Below, piece after piece: positions 52,352 to 62,244 of a stretch of DNA of 64,000 nucleotides (positions within the stretch are counted from its first letter, which is position 1; each line of letters starts with the position of its first letter). The stretch lies in contig NZ_JAUSUQ010000001.1 in NCBI RefSeq assembly GCF_030814135.1, forward strand, positions 372,001 to 436,000. Direction: 5' to 3'. A model generated the notes under the pieces. It searched no databases. It was given only the letters and a program-made list of their open reading frames with translations, and was not told the DNA's origin. Origin of the DNA: Caldalkalibacillus uzonensis (GTDB taxonomy: Bacteria > Bacillota > Bacilli > Caldalkalibacillales > Caldalkalibacillaceae). The position numbers and the translations under genes were made by a program.

Positions 52352-53372
52352 AACGAATCGCCTCTTTGTTTTCTTTCATCAATTGATAATGCCTGTAAGC
52401 CTGGCCTGAATCAATCAAGGTCTTGGCCAGTTCAACACCCTGGGCCAGCGTCGGAGCTTTCTGTCCCACATACAGCGCCGCCCCGGCATTGAAGCAGACA
52501 ATATCATAGGCCGCTCCTTTGTTTTTGCCACTCAACACATCTACAATCAGTTTTGCGCTCTCTTGGGGCGTCTCCACTTGAATGGCCCTTAACGGATGGC
52601 GGCGAAGCCCTGTCTCTTCCGGTGTCACTGTAAAGCGGTTAATCCGGCCGTCTTTCAGTTCCGTCACCCTGGTAGCCGCACAAACAGACAATTCATCCAG
52701 GCCGTCTTCACCGGCAACGATTAAAACGTGCTCAGCACCCAGCCGCTGGAGGGTGCGGGCCACTTTTTCACTATACCCGTCATCAAACAGGCCGATCACC
52801 TGATGCTTGGTCAAGGCAGGATTGGTCAAAGGCCCTAAGAGATTAAACACAGAGCGGAAGCCGATCTCCTTCCGCGGACCAGCCGCATATTTCATCGCCT
52901 GGTGATAGATGGGAGCAAACATAAAGCACATGTTGAACCGCTCCAGAGCTTTGCTGATGGCAGCTGGCGTCATTTCCACAGGCAGCCCCAGCACTTCCAG
53001 CACGTCAGCACTTCCGCTCAAACTGGAGGCGGCCCTGTTGCCGTGCTTGGCCACTGGGACCTCCCCGCTGGCAGTCACAATGGCACTGGCTGTGGAAATG
53101 TTAAATGTTTTGGCTCCATCTCCGCCCGTGCCGCAGGTGTCAACGACAGGACGGTTGACCGCCAGGCGGACCGGTGTGGCCCGCTCCCGCATGGCCCGGG
53201 CCATCCCTGTCAGCTCCTCTACTTCCACCCCGCGGAAGGTCAAAATAGAGATCAAGCTGCTGATTTGGGCATCTGTGGCCCTGCCACTTAAGATTTCTTG
53301 CATCACCTGATAGCTTTCCTGTTCTGTTAAACTTTGACGGTCCATTAATTTTTTCAAGATTTCTTTAAGCAT
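52344..53372 (-). CDS. trpD: Anthranilate phosphoribosyltransferase
   Basis: A 342-residue enzyme. The PRPP-binding GTGGDGAKTFNISTASAIV and KHGNRAASSLSGSADVLEVLG motifs are clear. The ATG at 53372 has GGAGGGG at 10 nt and overlaps the trpE stop; the long open frame above it is a shadow of trpE. It transfers phosphoribose to anthranilate made by TrpE. Confidence 0.95.
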   Translation of the reverse strand: MLKEILKKLMDRQSLTEQESYQVMQEILSGRATDAQISSLISILTFRGVEVEELTGMARAMRERATPVRLAVNRPVVDTCGTGGDGAKTFNISTASAIVTASGEVPVAKHGNRAASSLSGSADVLEVLGLPVEMTPAAISKALERFNMCFMFAPIYHQAMKYAAGPRKEIGFRSVFNLLGPLTNPALTKHQVIGLFDDGYSEKVARTLQRLGAEHVLIVAGEDGLDELSVCAATRVTELKDGRINRFTVTPEETGLRRHPLRAIQVETPQESAKLIVDVLSGKNKGAAYDIVCFNAGAALYVGQKAPTLAQGVELAKTLIDSGQAYRHYQLMKENKEAIRYA

Positions 53373-54945
53373 GAACAATATGCCCCTCCCCTTGAAATAT
53401 CTGCTCGGCCAATTGAATTGCCACCAATAGAGCCCTTGCCTTGTTGCGGGTCTCTTTCCATTCCAGTTCCGGTACCGAGTCAGCCACCACACCGGCCCCG
53501 GCCTGGATGAAGGCCTTCCCCTCTTGCATAAAAATGGTGCGGATGCTGATACAGGCATCCATGTTGCCGGTGAAAGAAAAGTAGCCGATCGCCCCGGAAT
53601 AGCCGTGCCGTACTTCCTTTTCCAGCTCAGCAATAATTTGCATTGCCCTGACTTTCGGTGCCCCCGTCACGGTGCCTGCCGGGAAGCAGGCGGCCAGACA
53701 GTCAACCAGATGACACTCCGGCTTCACTTGTCCCTCAACAGTGGAAACAATATGCATGACATGGGAAAAGCGCTCAATGACCATTTTCTTGGGCACGGTA
53801 ACCGTGCCGTAGCGGGCCACCCGCCCGACATCATTACGCCCCAGATCAAGGAGCATATGATGCTCGGCCCGCTCTTTTTCATCAGCCAACAGTTCCTCGG
53901 CCAGAGCTTGATCCTCCTCTGGCGTACGTCCCCGCCGGCGCGTTCCTGCAATGGGATTGACTAAAATTTTCCCATTTTCCACTTGAACCAGGCGTTCCGG
54001 GGAACTGCCCACCACCTGCACACCGTCACCCAAATCCAAGTAGTAGAGATAAGGTGATGGGTTAACCATGCGCAGCACCCGGTAAATATCAAACGGCTCT
54101 ACACTGGTCTCTACGGTGAAACGCTGGGAAAGCACTGCTTGGAAAATATCCCCTGCTGTGATGTAACTTTTTATTTTTTCAACAGCTCTGGTAAAAGCTG
54201 TTTTACTGAAGTTGGAGCTGACGCGGTCCCAATCCACATCCGGCCTTCGCTCTGGCAACCTGAAAGCTTGAGGCTCATCACGGTTCATCAATACACACAG
54301 CCGCTCAATTTTTTGGCGCAGCTGATTCACTTTTTGCTCATATTTTTGGCGGACGGTTTGTTCGTCCATATCTGCTGCCAGCTGCAAGTGACCCATAACC
54401 GTGACTTCCTGTTTAAGATGATCAAAAGCAATCATTTCATCACAAAACAGGAGGCGGATCTCATCCTGATCCAGCACCGGTTGCTGGTGGGGCGGTACCT
54501 TTTCCAACAACGAAACAGCGTCATAAGCAACGTAACCGATGGCCCCGCCGCTTAAGCGGGGTAAATCCAAGCTGGCTGGTGCTCTGTAGCGTGACAAGAG
54601 TTGTTGCAGATGGAGCAGTGGATCGCCGGGCAATTTCTCTGTCCGCACCGGACGCTTGGCCCGCCTCTCCCTGTCACCGTCAGTTGTTTGCTCTTGCTCA
54701 AAGTATTCAAGATAGGCCTGCCCGCTCTTAACCCTGAACACCAGAAACGGATCATGACCGATAAATGAATATCTGGCCCACATGGCCCCGCCTTCTACGC
54801 TTTCCAGCAAAAATGAATAAGGACCTTTAACATGTTGAAAAAGACGGGTGGGTGTAAAATTGTCAGACCAAATGCTTTCAGCAATGGGAATCAGAGTGTA
54901 CTCCTGGCGTAAAGAGAGCACTTCAGATAAGGAAGGATAGGCCAT
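53365..54945 (-). CDS. trpE: Anthranilate synthase component I
   Basis: A 526-residue chorismate-using enzyme. N-terminal Trp-feedback segment (LLESVEGGAMWARYSFIGHDP, with the LLES element), C-terminal chorismate-binding domain with AHHMLLDLGRNDVGRV-type DLGRND, PAGTVTGAPKVRAMQII and QAGAGVVADSVPELEWKET. No trpG follows; in Bacillus the glutamine subunit is pabA in the folate operon, so that is probably the case here. The ATG at 54945 has GAAGGGG at 8 nt. The frame above it runs through the TRAP leader and is not coding. Confidence 0.95.
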   Translation of the reverse strand: MAYPSLSEVLSLRQEYTLIPIAESIWSDNFTPTRLFQHVKGPYSFLLESVEGGAMWARYSFIGHDPFLVFRVKSGQAYLEYFEQEQTTDGDRERRAKRPVRTEKLPGDPLLHLQQLLSRYRAPASLDLPRLSGGAIGYVAYDAVSLLEKVPPHQQPVLDQDEIRLLFCDEMIAFDHLKQEVTVMGHLQLAADMDEQTVRQKYEQKVNQLRQKIERLCVLMNRDEPQAFRLPERRPDVDWDRVSSNFSKTAFTRAVEKIKSYITAGDIFQAVLSQRFTVETSVEPFDIYRVLRMVNPSPYLYYLDLGDGVQVVGSSPERLVQVENGKILVNPIAGTRRRGRTPEEDQALAEELLADEKERAEHHMLLDLGRNDVGRVARYGTVTVPKKMVIERFSHVMHIVSTVEGQVKPECHLVDCLAACFPAGTVTGAPKVRAMQIIAELEKEVRHGYSGAIGYFSFTGNMDACISIRTIFMQEGKAFIQAGAGVVADSVPELEWKETRNKARALLVAIQLAEQIFQGEGHIVHA

Positions 54946-54953
54946 AGGATCAA

Positions 54954-54977
54954 CCCCTTCAAGTGGACTTGAAGAGG
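54954..54977 (-). promoter_or_regulatory. Hairpin hiding the trpE ribosome-binding site
   Basis: A ten-pair hairpin (CCTCTTCAAG with CTTGAAGGGG, 4-nt loop) that includes the GGGG ribosome site of trpE. CCACTTAA at 54980-54987 can instead pair with TTAAGTGG at 55061-55068 within the TRAP region, which would open it. This mirrors B. subtilis trpE translation control. Confidence 0.65.
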
Positions 54978-54993
54978 AATTAAGTGGGGAGGA

Positions 54994-55023
54994 AAAATAA
55001 AAACAGGGCTGGAACAGCCCTGT
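54994..55023 (-). terminator. trp leader attenuation terminator
   Basis: Nine-bp perfect stem ACAGGGCTG/CAGCCCTGT with a 3-nt loop, then TTTTATTTTT on the minus strand. Its 5' arm can pair upstream with AGCC...GTGG within the last GAG triplets, the antiterminator. Confidence 0.9.
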
Positions 55024-55042
55024 GGGGGAATTGCGCACACAT

Positions 55043-55107
55043 CTCCACTCAGGCTCTTCTCCACTTAACTTCCTCTTGCTCAACTCAGCTCAACTCTTAA
55101 CTCACTC
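55043..55107 (-). promoter_or_regulatory. TRAP-binding site, 11 GAG triplets
   Basis: On the minus strand exactly eleven GAG triplets occur in 65 nt. Spacers are 1, 4, 2, 2, 2, 3, 11, 2, 3 and 2 nt. This equals the eleven repeats of the B. subtilis trp leader. The long gap between triplets 7 and 8 contains two AAG, which may bind weakly. TRAP is encoded in this window (mtrB). Confidence 0.9.
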
Positions 55108-55165
55108 GTGCCGTTATATAGCTATCACGATCATACACAAAAAATGCTATCACTAATTGCCATTT

Positions 55166-55195
55166 ATCATAACGCACCTTGGGTTTGTCCGTCAA
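55166..55195 (-). promoter_or_regulatory. trp operon promoter candidate
   Basis: TTGACG (55190-55195) and TATGAT (55166-55171), 18 bp apart on the minus strand, in the aroB-trpE gap. A start near 55159 gives a 214-nt leader. A second, weaker set (TTGTGT with TATAAC, near 55116-55140) lies closer to the TRAP site. Confidence 0.5.
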
Positions 55196-55251
55196 GGACT
55201 TCTTTCCCCGGGATGTTGTTTGCCCCTGCCTGCCGTTTATCACTGTTGCCA

Positions 55252-56361
55252 TTATACCTGGCTTTGAAACGGAAGGGACCACACTGCCCGCAGAATCTCT
55301 ACATCCACGTGGTCGGTAAGCACAGCCTTTCCCATACGCTCCAACAGCACCAGCCTTAATCTGCCCGCGATCACTTTTTTGTCCGAATACATTTTCTGCA
55401 GCACTTCCTCAAAAGACCAAGGCAGGGTATGCCACTCACCAGACAAACCATAGGTGGAAAGCACACGGGTAACGCGCTCAGCCAATCCTCGCTGCTGATA
55501 AACCACTTCACTGACATGGGCAGCCAGCACCATGCCAATGGCTACCGCCTCACCGTGGGTCAAGCGCTGGTAATGGCCCAGCGCTTCAAAAGCATGGCCA
55601 AAGGTATGGCCAAAATTTAAAATAGCTCTCAGCCCGTTCTCTTTCTCATCTTGACTGACCACCTGACTCTTAACCTGGCAGGCTCGGTACAAGGCCTCTG
55701 CCAAGAAAGGTTCCTGCAAGCGGCGGCAGGCCTCAGCGTTGTCTTGCAGCCACTGAACAAAGGTTTCATCCCAGATGAAACCGTGCTTAAGCACTTCAGC
55801 AAAACCGGAAGCCACTTCCCTTGCAGGCAGCGTGGCCAAAGTGGCTGTATCATAAATGACGGCTAAAGGCTGATGGAAGGCACCGATCATATTTTTTCCC
55901 AAGGGATGGTTGATAGCCACCTTGCCTCCCACACTGCTGTCATGGGCTAGCAGTGTCGTGGGCAGCTGGATAAAGGGAATACCGCGCATGAAGGTACTGG
56001 CCACAAAGCCGGCCAAATCACCCACCACACCCCCGCCCAAGGCCACAATCACGCTTTGGCGATCCAGCTTGTGCTCCAAGGCATAGGTCATGATCTTTTC
56101 ATAGCAGGCCAGGGATTTAGCTTGCTCTCCGGCCGGCACGGTATAGGAAAATACACGGAATCCGGCCTCTTGCAAACTTTGAACCACTGGTGCCAGGTAC
56201 AGAGAACCAACATGCTCATCGGTGACCACCAGCAAGGTTTGATTATGGCTAATGCCTATTTCTTGCAAATACCTCGCTACTGACGATAACAATCCCTGGC
56301 CGATCCAAATCGGGTAGGAACGTTCCCCCAGCTCAACTGTCAGTGTCTTGACACCTTCCAT
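55252..56361 (-). CDS. aroB: 3-dehydroquinate synthase
   Basis: A 369-residue NAD- and zinc-dependent enzyme. Motifs: ALGGGVVGDLAGFVASTFMRGIPFIQLPTTLLAHDSSVGGKVAINHPLGKNMIGAFHQP holds the cofactor and substrate loops in several blocks, and NFGHTFGHAFEAL supplies zinc ligands. It overlaps the aroC stop by one base (TAATG). In B. subtilis aroH follows; here the next gene is trpE. Confidence 0.95.
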   Translation of the reverse strand: MEGVKTLTVELGERSYPIWIGQGLLSSVARYLQEIGISHNQTLLVVTDEHVGSLYLAPVVQSLQEAGFRVFSYTVPAGEQAKSLACYEKIMTYALEHKLDRQSVIVALGGGVVGDLAGFVASTFMRGIPFIQLPTTLLAHDSSVGGKVAINHPLGKNMIGAFHQPLAVIYDTATLATLPAREVASGFAEVLKHGFIWDETFVQWLQDNAEACRRLQEPFLAEALYRACQVKSQVVSQDEKENGLRAILNFGHTFGHAFEALGHYQRLTHGEAVAIGMVLAAHVSEVVYQQRGLAERVTRVLSTYGLSGEWHTLPWSFEEVLQKMYSDKKVIAGRLRLVLLERMGKAVLTDHVDVEILRAVWSLPFQSQV

Positions 56362-57533
56362 TAAAATGTTTTCGCCTCCTCCAAATAACGCTCATAATGG
56401 GCCTTCATTTCAAAAATATGGTCATGGGCAAATTTTTCACAAAATGCCTTGGCCACTTCCCAAGCGACCACGTTTTCCATCACCACACACGCCGCTGGCA
56501 CGGCACAGCTGTCCGAACGCTCCACGCTGGCTTCAAAAGGCTCTTTTGTGTTTATATCAATGCTTTGCAAGGGTTTGTACAAGGTAGGGATAGGTTTCAT
56601 TACCCCGCGGACGACGATCGGCATGCCATTGGTCATGCCTCCTTCAAACCCGCCCAGACGGTTGGTTTTGCGGTAATAGCCCCGTTCACGAGACCAGGCG
56701 ATCTCGTCATGAACCTGGCTGCCAAAACGTTTGCCTGCCTCAAAGCCGATGCCAATCTCCACCCCTTTGAAGGCTTGGATGCTGAGCACGGCCTGTCCCA
56801 GCCGCCCATCCAGTTTCCGATCCCAGTGTACATGGCTGCCAAGGCCAATAGGAACACCGAACACCATCACCTCAACGATGCCGCCCACACTGTCCCCCTC
56901 TGCTTTGGCCTGATCAATCACTTTGATCATTTTTTGAGCCGCCTCCGGATCAAGGCAGCGCACGGGAGACTCTTCCGTGATGCGCTGAATCTCTTGGGGT
57001 GTAAGTTGATCCAGTTGCTCAGTATTCGCCTCGGCAGGGCCAATTTGCTTGACATGCCCCACAACCTCCATGCCAAAGTAGCGCAGCAATATTTTGGCGA
57101 CCGCCCCGCAGGCTACCCGGATCGTAGTCTCTCTGGCACTTGATCTCTCCAAAATATTACGCATATCTCTGTGAGCATATTTGATAGCTCCGTTCAAATC
57201 GGCATGTCCCGGACGGGGACGGGTGAGAACCTTACGCCCCACATGGGTTTCATCTAGCGGATCAGCACTCATCATATTGCGCCAATGTTGCCAATCTTTA
57301 TTTTCAACGACCAGGCAAATGGGTGCGCCGGTCGTCTTTCCATCACGCACCCCGGCCTTGATCTGCACCTGATCTTTTTCAATCTGCATGCGGCGTCCCC
57401 GGCCGTACCCCTTTTGGCGCCGGGCCAGTTCACGATTAATATCTTCTCTTAAGAGGGGAAGATGAGCGGGAACACCCTCAATAATCGCAGTTAACTGGGG
57501 ACCGTGAGATTCCCCGGCAGTCAAATATCTCAT
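56361..57533 (-). CDS. aroC: Chorismate synthase
   Basis: A 390-residue FMN-dependent enzyme (aroF in B. subtilis). Signatures: [14 protein letters not shown] at the start, [32 protein letters not shown] and the C-terminal [20 protein letters not shown]. It makes chorismate, the branch point for trp, tyr and phe and for folate and menaquinone. It is first of the aroC-aroB pair and follows cheR. Confidence 0.96.
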   Translation of the reverse strand: MRYLTAGESHGPQLTAIIEGVPAHLPLLREDINRELARRQKGYGRGRRMQIEKDQVQIKAGVRDGKTTGAPICLVVENKDWQHWRNMMSADPLDETHVGRKVLTRPRPGHADLNGAIKYAHRDMRNILERSSARETTIRVACGAVAKILLRYFGMEVVGHVKQIGPAEANTEQLDQLTPQEIQRITEESPVRCLDPEAAQKMIKVIDQAKAEGDSVGGIVEVMVFGVPIGLGSHVHWDRKLDGRLGQAVLSIQAFKGVEIGIGFEAGKRFGSQVHDEIAWSRERGYYRKTNRLGGFEGGMTNGMPIVVRGVMKPIPTLYKPLQSIDINTKEPFEASVERSDSCAVPAACVVMENVVAWEVAKAFCEKFAHDHIFEMKAHYERYLEEAKTF

Positions 57534-57647
57534 GTGGATGACCTCCTTGCCCCTTGCTACGTGTCACTTTACTACAATTAAGCGGTGAGATAATAAAATT
57601 TATTATACCTAATCTTCTAAAAAAAAGATAGAATGAGCAGTGGATTT

Positions 57648-58424
57648 TTATATTTTACGGTAAAAAAACGTATCCTCCGTCTCTAAGCGGTACTTTTGAG
57701 GATAAAAAATTTGTTCAGTGCTGCCCACAAAGAGCACCCCGCCCGTATTCAAGGCCTCACTAAACTTATGATACAAGAGATCCTTAGCTTCGTCTGTAAA
57801 GTAAATTATGACATTGCGGCACAGAATCAGATCAAAGCCACTCTCGAAAGGATCGGCCAAAAGGTTGTGCCTTTTAAACATAACTCTGCTTTTCACATCG
57901 TCGCTCACATAATAGAGCCCATCTCGCTGTACAAAGTAGGTTTTTAAATATGCTTGCGGCACTTCTTTAACCGCTCGTGAGGGATAGATCCCCTGCTTCG
58001 CTTTGGCTAGAGCCAGATTGTCAATATCCGTGGCCAGAACCTTGACCTGCTTTCCAGGCAACAGCTGATCCAAGAGCATCACCAGGGTATAAGGCTCTTC
58101 CCCTGTGGAACAGGCCGCACTCCATATTTTAAGCAAACGCCGTTCACTGAGCAGGCGGGGCAGTATTTTTTGTTCCAGCACTCTCCATCGTTCTGGATTG
58201 CGGAAAAATTCGGAGACGTTGATGGTTAAGCGGTCCAAACAATCATTAACCAGTTCAGGATTAGTGTCCATTTCTTTAAGAAAACGGGTAAAGGAATCAA
58301 ACCCTCTCATGTCGCGCAAGGTGGTTAAGCGCCGCTTCATCTGGGCTTCTTTGTACAGGCTCAGATCGACGCCTGTTTTCCGCTTAAACTGTTTGACAAA
58401 CCATTCAAAGTCCTTATCCACCAC
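57648..58424 (-). CDS. cheR: Chemotaxis protein methyltransferase CheR
   Basis: A 258-residue SAM-dependent methyltransferase for receptor glutamates. The N-terminal helical domain (about 1-75) is followed by the SAM fold with KIWSAACSTGEEPYTLVMLL, and FDLILCRNVIIYF and GGVLFVGSTEQIF later. The GTG at 58424 has GAGGGG at 8 nt; the frame above it is open but has no site. Between ndk and aroC, as in B. subtilis. It implies a motile organism. Confidence 0.93.
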   Translation of the reverse strand: MVDKDFEWFVKQFKRKTGVDLSLYKEAQMKRRLTTLRDMRGFDSFTRFLKEMDTNPELVNDCLDRLTINVSEFFRNPERWRVLEQKILPRLLSERRLLKIWSAACSTGEEPYTLVMLLDQLLPGKQVKVLATDIDNLALAKAKQGIYPSRAVKEVPQAYLKTYFVQRDGLYYVSDDVKSRVMFKRHNLLADPFESGFDLILCRNVIIYFTDEAKDLLYHKFSEALNTGGVLFVGSTEQIFYPQKYRLETEDTFFYRKI

Positions 58425-58446
58425 ACCACTATCCCCTCTCCATATT

Positions 58447-58469
58447 GAAAAAAGCCCTGTAAAGGGCTT
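58447..58469 (-). terminator. Terminator after ndk
   Basis: Stem AAGCCCT/AGGGCTT with a 4-nt loop and six T on the minus strand. It separates the hepS-menG-hepT-ndk unit from cheR. Confidence 0.8.
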
Positions 58470-58509
58470 ACATGAGAACAACGCCATACCTGCTTCTTAT
58501 ACTGCTTGC

Positions 58510-58959
58510 TCAGACCCATTTGTTAATATCGCGCGTGTATTCCAAGAGCTCTTCAGGTTTGAAAAACAGGTTAATTTCCCGCTCGGCACTTTCCGCAGAG
58601 TCAGAACCGTGAATGACATTCATGCTGACTTGAACGCCGTAGTCCCCACGGATGGTGCCAGGTGCAGCATCAGCAGGATTGGTTTTGCCCATCATGTCAC
58701 GGGCGATTTGAATCACATTCTCCCCTTGCCAAACCATGGCAAATACAGGGCCTGAAGTGATAAACTCCACCAGTTCGCCAAAGAACGGCTTTTCCTTGTG
58801 TTCACCGTAATGTTGTTCAGCCAATTCACGGGAGACATGCATCAGCTTGGCACCAACCAGTTGAAAACCCTTCCGTTCAAAGCGTTGTACGATCTCACCG
58901 ATCAGTCCCCGCTGGACCCCATCTGGTTTGACCATGAGAAATGTTTTTTCAACAGCCAT
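58510..58959 (-). CDS. ndk: Nucleoside diphosphate kinase
   Basis: A 149-residue kinase that balances NTP pools. The active-site His117 is in NVIHGSDS, with [18 protein letters not shown] at the start and [15 protein letters not shown] before it. The ATG at 58959 has AGGAG at 11 nt. It follows hepT as in B. subtilis. Confidence 0.95.
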   Translation of the reverse strand: MAVEKTFLMVKPDGVQRGLIGEIVQRFERKGFQLVGAKLMHVSRELAEQHYGEHKEKPFFGELVEFITSGPVFAMVWQGENVIQIARDMMGKTNPADAAPGTIRGDYGVQVSMNVIHGSDSAESAEREINLFFKPEELLEYTRDINKWV

Positions 58960-59051
58960 TTTGACGTCAACTCCTATCTCTATGGTTATGCGTATGTCAA
59001 CAGGCAACATTGTATCAAATGATTCCGCTGTGAGCAAACCTGCAGCAGAGC

Positions 59052-60011
59052 TTAATAGGTACGCTGTTCAATGAAATCAGTAATTTTGATCAATGTTTTT
59101 TTACTGTACACTGCCTGCAGGTCCTCAAGGGACTGTCTGGCTTTTTCCAAGTAGCGCTGGGCGATGGTTTTAGCAACGGCGATCCCCCCGCTCTGCTTAA
59201 TCAAATTAATGATCTTGGGCATGTCAGGTGTGCCCGATTTAAATTCACTGATAATCTTTTCCCGAATAGCTGGATCCTTAAACGAAGCAAGGACAGGCAG
59301 GGTAATGTTACCCTGTCTCAAATCACTGCCGGCCGGCTTGCCCAGCTGCTGTTCACTGCCGGTAAAGTCGAGGATGTCATCGGTAATCTGAAAGGCCATG
59401 CCAACGTAATACCCATAACGATACAGAGCGTGTACCACCCGTTCCGGTGCATCACAGACCAAGCCTCCCAACTGGCAACTAACCGCAATCAGGAGAGCCG
59501 TTTTGCGCTTAATGCGCATAAAATATGTTTTCAAGGATTGATTCCATTGATAGAGGGCCTGAATCTGTTCAATTTCACCGACACACATATCAACCATGGC
59601 TTTAGACAGAATCTGATGTACACGGGGGTTGGCCAAATGCGTAACACGGGCCAAAGCTTGAGCTAAGATAAAATCACCTGTGTACATGGCCACACGGTTG
59701 TCCCATTTGGCCTTCACAGTTGGTTTTCCCCTTCTTGTTTCCGCATTATCGATGACATCATCATGAACCAAAGTGGCCATGTGGATCAGCTCCAGAGCAA
59801 CAGCCACATGTTTTAAGCGTTCAATATCATATGCCCCGCTTTTTCCACCAAGCAAAACAAAGACTGGACGGATGCGTTTGCCACCTGCTTTTAACAGATG
59901 GGATGATGTTTCCGATATCAGCGCATAATTGCTGTCAATAGAACGGTATAATTCCTGTTCAATAGCAGTAATGTCGTCTTTTAATTCCTGATAGATGTCC
60001 ATTAAATTCAT
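59052..60011 (-). CDS. hepT: Heptaprenyl diphosphate synthase component II
   Basis: A 319-residue all-alpha polyprenyl synthase. The first Asp-rich motif DDVID is at 84-88 in [15 protein letters not shown], the second is in [11 protein letters not shown], and [14 protein letters not shown] binds diphosphate. With HepS it makes the C35 side chain of menaquinone-7. It lies after menG. MNLMD offers two start sites, 60011 preferred. Confidence 0.94.
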   Translation of the reverse strand: MNLMDIYQELKDDITAIEQELYRSIDSNYALISETSSHLLKAGGKRIRPVFVLLGGKSGAYDIERLKHVAVALELIHMATLVHDDVIDNAETRRGKPTVKAKWDNRVAMYTGDFILAQALARVTHLANPRVHQILSKAMVDMCVGEIEQIQALYQWNQSLKTYFMRIKRKTALLIAVSCQLGGLVCDAPERVVHALYRYGYYVGMAFQITDDILDFTGSEQQLGKPAGSDLRQGNITLPVLASFKDPAIREKIISEFKSGTPDMPKIINLIKQSGGIAVAKTIAQRYLEKARQSLEDLQAVYSKKTLIKITDFIEQRTY

Positions 60012-60044
60012 CGTGCTGAATCCACCTTATTTCAATCTGCTGCT

Positions 60045-60785
60045 CTACTCCCTGATCTGGTTAATTGACGATGGGGGTTTATAGCCGATGTGCAGCGCGG
60101 CAATACCACCGGTCAAAAGATAGATCTCCACCTTCTCCAGCCCTGCCAATTCAAACATGCGGCCCAGCTCCTTGCTGTCAGGAAACTGTTTCAATGATTC
60201 CGGCAGCCAGCTGTACTGCTCATAGCGGTTGGCAAAAACTTTGCCCAAGAGTGGCAGCAACTGATTAAAATAAAGATAATACAGTTGCTTAAAACCCGGC
60301 CAGACCGGTTTGGATAATTCCAGTGAGGCGACAACACCCCCAGGCTTGACCACCCTGGTCATTTCCGACAAAACTTGATCAATGTCAGGAACGTTGCGCA
60401 AGGCAAAACCAATGGTGGCATAGTCAAAAGTATTGTCCTCATAGGGCAGGCTCATGGCATTGCCGTGGACGAGTTCAATGTGATCATATTGATTTTGGAT
60501 TTTCTTTTGCTGGGCCATCTCCAGCATATTGTGGCTGAAGTCCAGGCCAACCACACGCCCTTGAGGGCCTGCCTGTTCAGCCAAACTGAGCGTCCAGTCT
60601 CCTGTGCCACAGCACACGTCAATGGCGCTTTGGCCTGGTTGAACAGCTAATTTTTTCATGGCAAACTTACGCCAAGCTTTGTGCCTCCTGAAGCTGAGCA
60701 ATGTATTCATCATATCATATTTATCGGCGATACTTTCAAAGACCTGGTGAACATACTGTTCCTTGGTTTGTTTGTTCATCTGCAT
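60045..60785 (-). CDS. menG: Demethylmenaquinone methyltransferase
   Basis: A 246-residue SAM methyltransferase (UbiE/MenG). It shows [45 protein letters not shown], the [18 protein letters not shown] block and [12 protein letters not shown]. It does the last step of menaquinone synthesis. Between hepS and hepT, as in B. subtilis. The start may be at 60785 or two codons later. Confidence 0.95.
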   Translation of the reverse strand: MQMNKQTKEQYVHQVFESIADKYDMMNTLLSFRRHKAWRKFAMKKLAVQPGQSAIDVCCGTGDWTLSLAEQAGPQGRVVGLDFSHNMLEMAQQKKIQNQYDHIELVHGNAMSLPYEDNTFDYATIGFALRNVPDIDQVLSEMTRVVKPGGVVASLELSKPVWPGFKQLYYLYFNQLLPLLGKVFANRYEQYSWLPESLKQFPDSKELGRMFELAGLEKVEIYLLTGGIAALHIGYKPPSSINQIRE

Positions 60786-60801
60786 AAATCTCCTCTTCCC
60801 G

Positions 60802-61515
60802 CTAAGGCTCGATCACCAAATAGGCCTGTTCAATCTTGTCCAACCAAAGGGTGAATTCAGAAGAGAGTACATGATCACTGAGCCGCTGGATTAACGTCTT
60901 CAGCCGTTCCACTTTGGCTTCAAATTCCCCGTCAGGAGAAATCTCTTCTTCAATCCGTATAAAAATATCGACAAAGGTATGTAAAATGTCAAACCAAAGC
61001 GCAGGTGCCCCAAACCAGGTTAATACACTTTCCGGTATCAAGCGCTTGATCCGTTGTTTTAAGTGTATCCGCTCCTGTTTGGAAAGTTGCTCCTGTTCCA
61101 TGTACAGGCGGGTCTTGTCCTCATTGATCGTTTTGACCACATGTGCCCATTTGTGGATCAGTTCCACTTCTCCTTGTTCGGCCAAATAATGATAGTAATG
61201 ACCACTAAAATGGTCACCAGACAAAATAGTAAGCTGTCTGTGTTTGATGGAACGGTCGTCTGTCACTGGCCGGTTATCAACATCATCATGACTGTCTAAA
61301 CCCAGTTGAATAAAGATCTGGGAAATACAATAGTGGTTGCGCAACGTAGGGGAAATACCGCTGTGATTCAAAAAAAGAAACAAAAAGTGCAGCTGGAACA
61401 GATTAACATCGGGAAAGGTGACATATCGCTGGGCATAAGGGTGATAAGCCCGTCGCTGTACTTCATTGAGCATTGATTCCAATTCATCGCGATAAACTGA
61501 ATCCCGTAAAATCAT
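60802..61515 (-). CDS. hepS: Heptaprenyl diphosphate synthase component I
   Basis: A 237-residue helical protein of the HEPPP_synt_1 family ([18 protein letters not shown] near 87-104, then [28 protein letters not shown]). It has no full catalytic motifs and regulates product length as the partner of HepT. The ATG at 61515 has GGAGG at 6 nt. Heads the hepS-menG-hepT-ndk unit. Confidence 0.9.
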   Translation of the reverse strand: MILRDSVYRDELESMLNEVQRRAYHPYAQRYVTFPDVNLFQLHFLFLFLNHSGISPTLRNHYCISQIFIQLGLDSHDDVDNRPVTDDRSIKHRQLTILSGDHFSGHYYHYLAEQGEVELIHKWAHVVKTINEDKTRLYMEQEQLSKQERIHLKQRIKRLIPESVLTWFGAPALWFDILHTFVDIFIRIEEEISPDGEFEAKVERLKTLIQRLSDHVLSSEFTLWLDKIEQAYLVIEP

Positions 61516-61568
61516 CGTTTACCTCCACTTATCAGACACGCTTCCTCTCTACAGTATAACATAAATTT

Positions 61569-62099
61569 TTATTTCCTCCAGCCGGTTCCGTAAACCAAAC
61601 TGGCAAACTGCCCTAAAAATTCCTCGGCACGAGCCAAGGTCTCCTCGGCTTGGGCCAGCTCGGTCATCAATCCTTCAGTCCGTTCGCAGCTTACGGCCAA
61701 GATCAATTCAGGCTGCTCTCCCCTTTGCTGAATAAAACGGAGATAGAGCTGATCCATATTGCTGGTTTGGGTGAATACCGACGCGATGACTTGCCAGGCA
61801 TCAGTATAAGTAGCATCGTATTTCTGTTTATCCCCTGCGGTTCCTGGCCAGACAAGATCGATAAATAGTTCATTATCCTTTATTTTAACCCGTTTGTATT
61901 GATAATTTAAAGGGATTTGTTTGAAAAAAGGCACAATCAGCGATTGGTCCAGCTCAACAGGTTTCATCGCCTGAAAGACTGGCTTTCCCGCAGCCCTGTG
62001 TCCGGAAAACACTGATTGCGGTGCAAGCCACGTATTAAAAATGGTGACCAGCCCCACAGACAGAAGTGTGGCAATGATTAAGCCTCTGGCTACCTTCAA
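61569..62099 (-). CDS. Membrane-anchored hypothetical protein (176 residues)
   Basis: A 176-residue protein with an N-terminal membrane segment (about 5-27, RGLIIATLLSVGLVTIFNTWLA) and a soluble outside domain with beta segments (NYQYKRVKIKDNELFIDLVW) and an acidic C-terminal helix (TELAQAEETLARAEEFLGQFASLVYG). No family recognised. It starts at a TTG (62099) with GGGAGGGA. A terminator separates it from mtrB, so it may lead the hepS transcript; I know of no such gene here in B. subtilis. Confidence 0.75.
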   Translation of the reverse strand: MKVARGLIIATLLSVGLVTIFNTWLAPQSVFSGHRAAGKPVFQAMKPVELDQSLIVPFFKQIPLNYQYKRVKIKDNELFIDLVWPGTAGDKQKYDATYTDAWQVIASVFTQTSNMDQLYLRFIQQRGEQPELILAVSCERTEGLMTELAQAEETLARAEEFLGQFASLVYGTGWRK

Positions 62100-62154
62100 G
62101 ACAATCCCTCCCTCACTTATATCTATTCCATCTCACTGAGGAAAAGAAGGGATA

Positions 62155-62188
62155 AAGAAAAAGGCCGTCTCAAGTGTGTGAGACAGCC
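62155..62188 (-). terminator. Terminator after mtrB
   Basis: Stem GGCcGTCTCA/TGAGACaGCC with a 6-nt loop and TTTTTC on the minus strand. It ends the folE-mtrB transcript. Confidence 0.85.
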
Positions 62189-62244
62189 GTTCTGGACACA
62201 ATCGACCTGGGGATGAATCTGAAAAGCATCTTCTTTGGTCTAGC

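Noticed and set aside
53373-53633. Upstream extension of the trpD frame
   Set aside because: It lies wholly within trpE in another frame; the coupled ATG at 53372 is the usual start.
54946-55083. Upstream extension of the trpE frame
   Set aside because: It would translate the TRAP site, terminator and ribosome-site hairpin; the ATG at 54945 has the proper site and family length.
55043-55107. Repetitive CTC/GAG stretch as a simple repeat or CRISPR-like element
   Set aside because: The triplet count of eleven, spacing, and position between promoter and terminator fit a TRAP site.
56397-57143. Plus-strand open frame of 248 codons
   Set aside because: Shadow of aroC, whose signatures are intact.
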